Shown here one piece after another: positions 34,546 to 40,938 of a stretch of 40,938 nt of DNA (positions within the stretch are counted from its first letter, which is position 1; each line of letters starts with the position of its first letter). The DNA lies in assembly GCF_902770715.1 (NCBI RefSeq), contig NZ_CACXTS010000026.1, positions 1-40,938 of the forward strand. Reading direction: 5' to 3'. The DNA comes from an uncultured Methanobrevibacter sp. (GTDB lineage Archaea; Methanobacteriota; Methanobacteria; Methanobacteriales; Methanobacteriaceae). Under the pieces are notes generated by a model. That model did no database searches. It was given only the letters and a program-made list of their open reading frames with translations, and was not told the origin of the DNA. Both the position numbers and the translations under genes were made by a program.

Positions 34546-34599
34546 CTATGTTATCAGCGACCTAGTATTAAAAAATGCCCATAAATACTAGTAACATAG
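34546..34599 (-). repeat. Bulged inverted repeat behind the L21e promoter
   Basis: Two consecutive 8-bp perfect arms: CTATGTTA (34546-34553) with TAACATAG (34592-34599), and CTAGTATT (34562-34569) with AATACTAG (34584-34591). The 5' side has an extra TCAGCGAC between the two arms and the loop is 14 bases. It ends at the probable L21e TATA box. Confidence 0.6.
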
Positions 34600-34782
34600 A
34601 ATGTGAAAATAACTATTACCATCAGTGATATGATAATATTATAATTTTAGTTTAATGGTATTAATATACTTTTAGTTTTTAGGGCAAAATTCGATATTTT
34701 CAAATTTTTTTCAAAAATGTGATTGATCTATTTTTCAGGGTTTGTTTTTTGATGGTTTTTGGTGTTAAAAAAATGGTGTGAA

Positions 34783-34806
34783 GAAGATAACTATTTAGTT
34801 ATCTTC
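34783..34806 (-). terminator. Hairpin overlapping the nrdD stop codon
   Basis: GAAGATAACT (34783-34792) and AGTTATCTTC (34797-34806) form a perfect 10-bp stem with a 4-base loop. The TAA stop at 34795-34797 straddles loop and stem. On the minus strand T7 follows about 10 bases later. Confidence 0.6.
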
Positions 34807-37113
34807 AAATCTTCTTCTGTCAATTAATTCTTGACGTTTACCTGGGTTCCAACCACCAGATGCAGATTTTGCACGTCCAACTTGTTGTACGTAACCGGTA
34901 ATTCTGTCATACCATTCCACATCTTCTGTTTCACCGCAGGTAGGGCATGTATTGTTTAACCCTTTCATTAAAGTTTTACATTTTAAACAGAAACTTAAAG
35001 CTGAGCTGTAAGCCCAGAATCCGATATCGGATTTTTTAGCAATTTTGTTAGTTAAGCTCATTAAGGAATCTGGATCGGAGTAGGATTCTCCCATGAATGC
35101 ATGGAAGATGTGTCCACCCGGAGTTAAACTATGATATTGCTCTTCGATTTTGATTTTTTCAATGAGTGAAGCGCTGGTATCTACTGGCACATGTGATGAG
35201 TTAGTGTAGTAGTTAGCGTTGCCGTCTCCTTGTACAATAGCTTGATCGCCATATTGTTTTTTATCGAGAGTTGCAAATCTGTATGCAGTTGATTCAGCAG
35301 GGGTTTGTAAAACAGACCATCTAAGTCCGGTTTCTTCTTGTAACTTTTTAGCCCTGTCGTTAACATATTCGAGACATTTTACACCGAATTTATTAGCATC
35401 AGGATTTTCAATACCTTCGCCGAATAAGGATAATAACATTTCGTTGAGTCCGACAAAACCAAAGGATAAAGTTGAGTTTTCGATTCTGTAGTATGATTCT
35501 TCACCTACTTGCTGTTTTAAGAATGGTAAAATGTGGAAGTCATTTAAACATTTTAATCCTTGTTCCCTTCTAAGCATTAAGGTTTCAACCGCTAAATCCA
35601 TGTATTCATCTAAGTATTCGAATACTTGGGATTCATCTTTGGATTGGTATCCGATTCTTGGGAAGTTTAAGGTTACGTATGCGAGGTTACCAGTTCTTAA
35701 ACAGTCTTGATCCCAGTCACCAGTCCAAGTGTCTTGTAAACAAGTTCTGCATCCCATGTAGTTAGCCATTTTTCCTCTGTATTTAGGGAACATGTTAACA
35801 AAGTAGGATGAACCATATTTTGCAGATAATTCATGAACTAATCTTATGTCATCTTCGTATTCGCTGGTCATTGTTTCTTTACGGAGTGTGTAGATAGTAT
35901 TTGGGAATAAATGAGGTTTTCCTTCGTTGTCTCCTTCAAGTAAGGTTTCAGTGAATGCTCTTTGAATTAATCTGGTTTCTTCTTCAAAGTCAGCGTAGGT
36001 TCCAACTACTTTACCTTTAGGTCCGTATGCAGTTTCATCTTTTAAGAAATCAGGGACACCGAATTCCAATGCCATACTTGTGAATGGAACTTGTGATCCT
36101 CTTGCAGCGTAAGCCATGTTTAAGTTGTAAACAAGCATTTGTACTGATTGTTTGATTTCTTCATAGGTTCTTCCTCTTGCGAATGGTGCAACAAATACGT
36201 TCCAAAGGGACATTCCTTGTCCTCCGGACATGTTTTGTTGTGCTGCGAGCATGATTTCACCAGTGTGGTTCATTAAAGTTTCCATGTGGTTTGGTGCTCC
36301 TGCAATTGAGGTGTGGTCACCGGTACCGTCTACTTTAAGACCATATTTGATGAAAGTTCTGATGTCATGTTGCATACAGTTTAAAGGTCTTCCTGCGAAG
36401 AATTCTAAATCGTGAATGTGAATGTCACCGGACATGTGTGCATCTGCCAAGTGTGCAGGGAGCATTTTTAAGAGTGCATATTGTTTTAATGCTTCGTCAG
36501 CCACATGTTTGTGAATACTTTCAGGGTTGTGGATCATGTTTGCGTTATCCCTGTTACCGTTTTCAATTAAAGAAGTAATGTTGTATACAGGAATACCTAA
36601 ACGAGTGTAACGGCTTCTTAAATCTTCTAAACCGTATTCAATCAATTTGGTGTTAACCATTTCCCTGATCATTGGTGCGGTTAAGTATTCGACGTTTAAT
36701 TTTTTGAGTTCTTTCCAGGTTTCAGTTGCGATTTCAAAAGCGGTTTCTTGGCTTGCTCCGGTTTCTTCAATTAATGTATTTGCAATTTTTGATAAGTCGA
36801 ATGCTTCAATAGTATCTCTTGAAGTACGTACTTTTAATTGGGTACTTGCTAAGTATTTGTTAGCGATTTCAGGGTCAATATCTTCTAAACATTCATAAAC
36901 GATTTTTTTAATTTCTTTAGTTTTAATTCCATCGTATAATTGAGATACTACGGTTGCAACGATTTTGTCTGATTCGAAGAATGGGGTTTCAACCATTACT
37001 AAAGATTTTACTAACTTTTCATAACTGAATCTTTCTTTAATTCCGTTATTTTTTTCTACATTGATTTTAACGGATTCATTTAAATTATTTCCTAATTCTG
37101 ATATTTTTTCCAT
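34795..37113 (-). CDS. nrdD: Anaerobic (class III) ribonucleoside-triphosphate reductase
   Basis: A 772-residue glycyl-radical enzyme that makes deoxyribonucleotides; the radical is destroyed by oxygen. Seen: an N-terminal ATP-cone (FSYEKLVKSLVMVETPF and onward to about 110), a central barrel with GDIHIHDLEFFAGRPLNCMQHD, the C-terminal zinc site CLKC...CPTC, and the radical loop RITGYVQQVGRAKSASGGWN. ATG 37113 is chosen over an upstream start at 37197, whose extension would pass through the promoter. The activase NrdG is not in the window. Two TTCG-N8-CGAA palindromes lie upstream. Confidence 0.95.
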   Translation of the reverse strand: MEKISELGNNLNESVKINVEKNNGIKERFSYEKLVKSLVMVETPFFESDKIVATVVSQLYDGIKTKEIKKIVYECLEDIDPEIANKYLASTQLKVRTSRDTIEAFDLSKIANTLIEETGASQETAFEIATETWKELKKLNVEYLTAPMIREMVNTKLIEYGLEDLRSRYTRLGIPVYNITSLIENGNRDNANMIHNPESIHKHVADEALKQYALLKMLPAHLADAHMSGDIHIHDLEFFAGRPLNCMQHDIRTFIKYGLKVDGTGDHTSIAGAPNHMETLMNHTGEIMLAAQQNMSGGQGMSLWNVFVAPFARGRTYEEIKQSVQMLVYNLNMAYAARGSQVPFTSMALEFGVPDFLKDETAYGPKGKVVGTYADFEEETRLIQRAFTETLLEGDNEGKPHLFPNTIYTLRKETMTSEYEDDIRLVHELSAKYGSSYFVNMFPKYRGKMANYMGCRTCLQDTWTGDWDQDCLRTGNLAYVTLNFPRIGYQSKDESQVFEYLDEYMDLAVETLMLRREQGLKCLNDFHILPFLKQQVGEESYYRIENSTLSFGFVGLNEMLLSLFGEGIENPDANKFGVKCLEYVNDRAKKLQEETGLRWSVLQTPAESTAYRFATLDKKQYGDQAIVQGDGNANYYTNSSHVPVDTSASLIEKIKIEEQYHSLTPGGHIFHAFMGESYSDPDSLMSLTNKIAKKSDIGFWAYSSALSFCLKCKTLMKGLNNTCPTCGETEDVEWYDRITGYVQQVGRAKSASGGWNPGKRQELIDRRRFEDN

Positions 37114-37159
37114 TTTCACACCATTTTTCCTATTTATTAAAAAGTTTATTATCCTTTGA

Positions 37160-37171
37160 GAGAGCACTCTC
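37160..37171 (-). repeat. Small hairpin in the nrdD leader
   Basis: GAGAG-CA-CTCTC lies about 50 bases before the nrdD ATG, downstream of the likely TATA element (TAATTATA, minus, about 37201-37208), so it should be near the 5' end of the mRNA. Confidence 0.4.
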
Positions 37172-37210
37172 CCATATGCTATACTATTTGTAAGCACTTG
37201 TATAATTAAT

Positions 37211-37230
37211 TGTTCGTATTAGTACGAACA
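37211..37230. promoter_or_regulatory. MsvR-like operator, nrdD proximal
   Basis: TGTTCGTA-TTAG-TACGAACA is a perfect 8-4-8 inverted repeat directly behind the likely nrdD TATA element. The core TTCGTA-N4-TACGAA has the arrangement I recall for the published MsvR boxes. Confidence 0.65.
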
Positions 37231-37263
37231 TCTACATTATACTTTATGCGACGTGGTATATAA

Positions 37264-37287
37264 ATTGTTCGTCTTACATCGAACAAT
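37264..37287. promoter_or_regulatory. MsvR-like operator, nrdD distal
   Basis: ATTGTTCG and CGAACAAT flank an 8-base spacer (37272-37279), giving TTCG-N8-CGAA, the same geometry as the proximal site. The centres of the two sites are 55 bases apart. Confidence 0.6.
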
Positions 37288-37366
37288 ATTTACGTGCCAT
37301 GAAATTTTTTATATATTTTATATATTATATTAAGCGTCCAAGAGCATTTGAAAAGTATTGTAAAAA

Positions 37367-37392
37367 TTCTTTAGAAGAACACATCTAAAGAA
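37367..37392 (-). terminator. Hairpin overlapping the polC stop codon
   Basis: TTCTTTAGA (37367-37375) and TCTAAAGAA (37384-37392) form a perfect 9-bp stem with an 8-base loop. The TAA stop at 37371-37373 lies in the stem. T5 follows directly on the minus strand. Confidence 0.6.
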
Positions 37393-40300
37393 CTTTGTTT
37401 TGATTTATCACTTTCAAATAATGAGTTAATACCATATTCCTGAATTTCTAAACGTTGTTTTAGGTAATGGGAAACAGGATATCTATTAACCAGCTCTTGT
37501 GAAATTTCGAGGTACTTTGTCACTGATCCTTTGGAAACGGAAAGAATCAGATTGCCTCCGCATCTGCATTTTCCGGTAAGTGGCATTCTTCTGTATTTTG
37601 CACCGCACTTGGTACATCTTACTTTTTGTTTGGAAAATGCTCTGGAATTGCCCATAATATCCGGTAAGAAATGGGATGACAATACTTTTTCCACAACTCC
37701 ACGTTGATCAACAGCCCTAATGGTCTCCGCAAGGGAAATTTGAGCTTCTACCTTTTCTCTCATGGATGGCAATCTTTTATAAAGACAGACTGTTGGACCC
37801 GCATGAATATTTGAGGTGTGGTGTGAGAACATCAATCCTTCATATTGCTCCGGAGTTCCTAAATGTTTTTCAACATTATCGATGTACTCCAAGACTTCAG
37901 CAGGCTTATGAGGAGTGTATGTTTCTTCATAAAACTCTACAGGGAATCTTTCGAATATGTCCAGGTTATGTGATTCGTCATCTATCTCTTCAGGGTCAAT
38001 TCTTGAAGATAAAACTAAAGGAGCATCCATACTTCCTCCTCTAGTGTTTGGTAAATATGATTTTGAAAAGTTTATTAATGCATCCAATAATAACATTACG
38101 GCATCTTCGTCACTATCACAGTTCCTACGTTTTGCAGAATGGAAATACGGATGAGCATAACAACCAAGCGCCTTTGTAAATCCAACGATTCTTCCAAGTA
38201 CTCCTGCAGATGTGTGAGGTGCTAGTCCTGCTACCAAATGTCCAATCAAATCACTTTTTTCTTTGACATTGTAAAATGCATCCATTCCATAGTATCTTGT
38301 AAGTTCATCGTCAATGAACTGTGCGGTATGGAGCAGGTATTCGCCGCAATTGTCGGAAATTACAATATCCTGAACTTTAAGTTCAATGATTTGATCTTCA
38401 TTTTCAATTGGATTTCCGTAGCAGTCCTTGTCATAACCCATCTCAAGCAATTTGTCAACTGTAACTCCAATTTCTTTTGGAATGAAATGTGTCAGCGGCA
38501 AATCAGTTGAGTCATGACGAATTGTACCGTCCTTAAATGTGAATACTTCATTTTTAGCTCTCAATATCCCTTTTTCAAGCGGTTCAGGTATTTTTGATTC
38601 TGAAATCATACCCATAACCCCTTTAAATTCATCCACTCTTCTCACTTTAACATTGTCTGATGCTTTTTTAAGCATGGATGCAAGAGGGATGCTTTTTTGA
38701 GACGGTTTTCCCATTTCAGTTGGAGCTCCGCATTTAGGACAAAGGGAACCGAATGAGCTAATTCCGCATTCCGGATTTGTACATTTTCTTCTGGATATAT
38801 CAATTTTGATATTTCCTTTTTTAGCAGCTGTTGCAACTAATCTTCTTGTACCTCCATTGTTCCCGATTGGGAATAATCCGTGTGGTGCAGGTCTCATCAA
38901 TCTTTCTTTTGATTTTTCAGGCCTACCTACACGAGTACCGATATATGCCGGAGCTTTATTCTTAATTTCAACCGGTGAAACTTCATTTATGGCTTCAATG
39001 GTACTCTCCTTTTGAGGTAATTTTTTTGATAATGTTACTAAAAGTGCATAAGCATGATCTTTGTCGATGACTATTTTTCCGTCACGGACAGTATGGGGAA
39101 CACCGATAACCTCCAGTGTTCTTTTCTGGAATGATAAATCAAGTTTAATTCCTTCATCCTGTTTATATGTTGATTTTCCTTTCTCAATCAGGTCAATTAA
39201 ATTGTTCAAGTCCTGAATAGTCACGTCATTATAGCAATAGGTGTATTTCGGATGAAGAGGTATGTTGTACTTTTTGGATAATGTAAATGCCTCGATGGAT
39301 GTCAAATACTCATATTCAAGCTTATGTAAATCCAGGTCATTGTTGTCCTTATCGAAGTTTTCACTTCTCATTAATAATTGAATCCACCATTCTTCACACC
39401 ATCCTGATGGATATAAAGGCTGGTTGTTTCTTAAGAATTCTCCAAACGCAACAAGCATGTCTCCCAGGAATAATATTTCAACAACATCTTTTTTAAGTTC
39501 ACGTGCTTGGCGAACGGAGTCGATAATCACGACATCTCCGTTTTTGAGTTTGACTGTTGGTCCTTCAATGGAATCAACAGGAACAACACAGTTTCCTTTA
39601 CCTGGGTATTCAATTTTAAGCTGGGTTCCGACTGCTAAAAATTCAAGCAGAGCCATTGTTGCAGGATGAACGCCCATGGTAGCAAGCCCAGTATTTCTAG
39701 ACCTGCCGTACCTTAATCTAAATCCTCCCTTTTCAGAAGGATATCCTAGAATTGGTCTTCCTCCGATAATATCCTGAATATATTTTGGTTCACTTACAAT
39801 ATCGGACTCTCCCTCATCCTTTGAGGAATCGTCTTTTTTAGGTTTTGAATATTCGCTGAGCCATTCCCAATCAAGGCCTAATTTTTTAGAGATTTTATGA
39901 ATCTTTTTTGATTTCTGAATTACTCCCTCAACCATCGCAAGAAGTGCTCCACCACGAATGTTGTTGGTTTCCACACGTTCCAAATCTCTGTGTGACACTT
40001 CTACTTGGTCAGTTTGTTCTCCTGAAACTTCCACGGGAATATGATTTGCAGCGAATCTCACTTCTTCTGGTGTTGGTGAGTATTGTAAATTTGTAACTTC
40101 TGATTCGTATAATTCAACTTCTTCCACATATCTTTCAATTTCATCGTCAATAGGTTTAAATTCATCAATACCAATAGCCTGTCTGATTTTATCTCCTAAA
40201 AGCACAGCTAATGCTGCTGCAGTACCACCTGCACTCCTAATAGGTCCTGCAAAGTAAACTCCAATATACTTTGTTCCATCAAAGTTCTGTTTAATTTTTA

Positions 40301-40667
40301 CTTGAGAGATTCCTTCGAGAGGTGCTGCAACCACTCCTTCTGTAAGAATGGCCAATGCTGTCCTTAAACCTTGGTCGCATCTTTGCTCCTCGTTCCAGTC
40401 CGCCTTTTCACCGGTTAGCTCAAACTTGCCTGATGCAATTTCGGCGGCAATTTCAAAAGCAACCTCTTCTCTTGTTATATCTTGTTCTAATTCTTTAATA
40501 CGTTGAGCCACACCTTCGGGACCTACAAGCCCTTCTACTCTTTCAGCTAAATCCTTTGCAAGAGGAACTTCGGTTGTTGTTTCAACATCTAACCCTTTAG
40601 ATCTTGCTTCATTAGCTATCTCGTATAGGTGATGGGTTTCAGCTTCTAATCTATCAAAATAATCCAT
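37371..40667 (-). CDS. polC: DNA polymerase D large subunit DP2
   Basis: A 1098-residue catalytic subunit of the euryarchaeal replicative polymerase PolD, working with DP1. Seen: the N-terminal GVAQRIKELEQDITREEVAF, FAGPIRSAGGTAAALAVLLGD, GGRPILGYPSEKGGFRLRYG, a zinc site CTNPECG...CPKCG, the segment GLAPHTSAGVLGRIVGF and DAPLVLSSRIDP, and a last zinc knuckle CTKCGAKY...CRCGG. There is no intein. The C-terminal QSSLDVFF is a likely PCNA-interacting peptide. It starts at ATG 40667 with its own AT-rich promoter. Confidence 0.97.
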   Translation of the reverse strand: MDYFDRLEAETHHLYEIANEARSKGLDVETTTEVPLAKDLAERVEGLVGPEGVAQRIKELEQDITREEVAFEIAAEIASGKFELTGEKADWNEEQRCDQGLRTALAILTEGVVAAPLEGISQVKIKQNFDGTKYIGVYFAGPIRSAGGTAAALAVLLGDKIRQAIGIDEFKPIDDEIERYVEEVELYESEVTNLQYSPTPEEVRFAANHIPVEVSGEQTDQVEVSHRDLERVETNNIRGGALLAMVEGVIQKSKKIHKISKKLGLDWEWLSEYSKPKKDDSSKDEGESDIVSEPKYIQDIIGGRPILGYPSEKGGFRLRYGRSRNTGLATMGVHPATMALLEFLAVGTQLKIEYPGKGNCVVPVDSIEGPTVKLKNGDVVIIDSVRQARELKKDVVEILFLGDMLVAFGEFLRNNQPLYPSGWCEEWWIQLLMRSENFDKDNNDLDLHKLEYEYLTSIEAFTLSKKYNIPLHPKYTYCYNDVTIQDLNNLIDLIEKGKSTYKQDEGIKLDLSFQKRTLEVIGVPHTVRDGKIVIDKDHAYALLVTLSKKLPQKESTIEAINEVSPVEIKNKAPAYIGTRVGRPEKSKERLMRPAPHGLFPIGNNGGTRRLVATAAKKGNIKIDISRRKCTNPECGISSFGSLCPKCGAPTEMGKPSQKSIPLASMLKKASDNVKVRRVDEFKGVMGMISESKIPEPLEKGILRAKNEVFTFKDGTIRHDSTDLPLTHFIPKEIGVTVDKLLEMGYDKDCYGNPIENEDQIIELKVQDIVISDNCGEYLLHTAQFIDDELTRYYGMDAFYNVKEKSDLIGHLVAGLAPHTSAGVLGRIVGFTKALGCYAHPYFHSAKRRNCDSDEDAVMLLLDALINFSKSYLPNTRGGSMDAPLVLSSRIDPEEIDDESHNLDIFERFPVEFYEETYTPHKPAEVLEYIDNVEKHLGTPEQYEGLMFSHHTSNIHAGPTVCLYKRLPSMREKVEAQISLAETIRAVDQRGVVEKVLSSHFLPDIMGNSRAFSKQKVRCTKCGAKYRRMPLTGKCRCGGNLILSVSKGSVTKYLEISQELVNRYPVSHYLKQRLEIQEYGINSLFESDKSKQSSLDVFF

Positions 40668-40857
40668 GGTATCGCCACAAGTTACAAAATTAATTTAACA
40701 TATAATCTATTGATTTTCATAATTTAATAATGTTTGTAATTTTCAGATTCAATCTTGTCATCCGGATTTAAAAATACTTAAATATTCAAAAATTCAAAAA
40801 TTTTAGTTGTATATTGTAGTTGAATTTTAAATTATTATTGCTATTTTGGTGATATTA

Positions 40858-40938
40858 ATGTCAAACGATAAACCATTAAATGCCATGTATGGGCAAAAAG
40901 TGAAATTAGACTTAGATAAAATTAGAAATAGAAATAAA
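40858..40938 (+). CDS. Start of a protein of unknown identity (3' end outside window)
   Basis: An open frame of 27 codons running off the window, beginning MSNDKPLNAMYGQKVKLDLD. GGTGAT lies five bases before the ATG and TATA-like AT-rich sequence precedes it. It diverges from polC. Too little is visible to name it. Confidence 0.6.
   Translation, partial: MSNDKPLNAMYGQKVKLDLDKIRNRNK

Noticed and set aside
37114..37197. Longer nrdD start at 37197
   Set aside because: It would place the start inside the promoter and add 28 residues absent from the family; ATG 37113 fits the ATP-cone start.
37371..40667. Intein in PolD large subunit
   Set aside because: Length is standard and the family motifs follow one another without an insertion.

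Overview
This AT-rich window is archaeal. It carries the replicative DNA polymerase D large subunit, RNA polymerase subunits L and F, TFS, Csl4, Sec61-beta, SRP54, ribosomal protein L21e, Pus10 and Dph2, together with methanogen markers: the F420H2 oxidase FprA and the methanogen-specific regulator MsvR. The protein sequences, TATA-type promoters and GGTGAT-like ribosome binding sites fit the order Methanobacteriales, most likely Methanobrevibacter. The genus is inferred from recognition, not from a database search.

Layout. Positions 1-3440 hold the end of moeA, a site-2 protease and fprA. Positions 3440-11450 are an accessory stretch: a GNAT acetyltransferase; a DUF134 regulator followed by a cysteine-rich protein and a small ferredoxin; a tRNA-Leu-like gene with a damaged acceptor stem; a small membrane protein and a methyltransferase, each behind a DtxR-type palindrome; two paralogous 90-residue membrane proteins; an acyltransferase broken by one in-frame TAG; and a solute-binding protein. 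Four gene-free stretches in this part carry operators and hairpins. Positions 11447-24410 are mainly housekeeping: msvR, cbiL, a DinG/XPD-type helicase, tRNA-Arg, a TFS-membrane protein pair, a Nudix protein, csl4-rpoL, hpt-dph2 (dph2 is frameshifted), srp54-pus10-moaC, Sec61-beta, hisF and a DNA glycosylase. Positions 24437-31586 hold an NTF2-like protein, an MFS exporter, a cyclophilin, argD, a zinc-ribbon protein, a Nudix protein and lysA-dapF. Positions 31600-40667 are almost all leftward: a HemK-like methyltransferase, ksgA, DUF655, rpoF, L21e, nrdD and polC. A new gene begins at 40858.

Working together. The clearest regulatory theme is redox control. msvR lies in the window, and TTCG/CGAA inverted repeats sit beside the promoters of fprA, msvR itself, the oxygen-sensitive anaerobic ribonucleotide reductase nrdD (two copies) and a small membrane protein. 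A fifth, decayed copy lies in a gene-free stretch. A second theme is metal control, shown by two near-identical DtxR-like operators abutting TATA boxes. A third is transcript 3' ends: at least eight genes have a perfect or near-perfect hairpin that includes their own stop codon, usually followed by a T tract. Two genes look freshly damaged: the acyltransferase (nonsense codon) and dph2 (deletion plus frameshift that displaces the third iron-sulfur cysteine).
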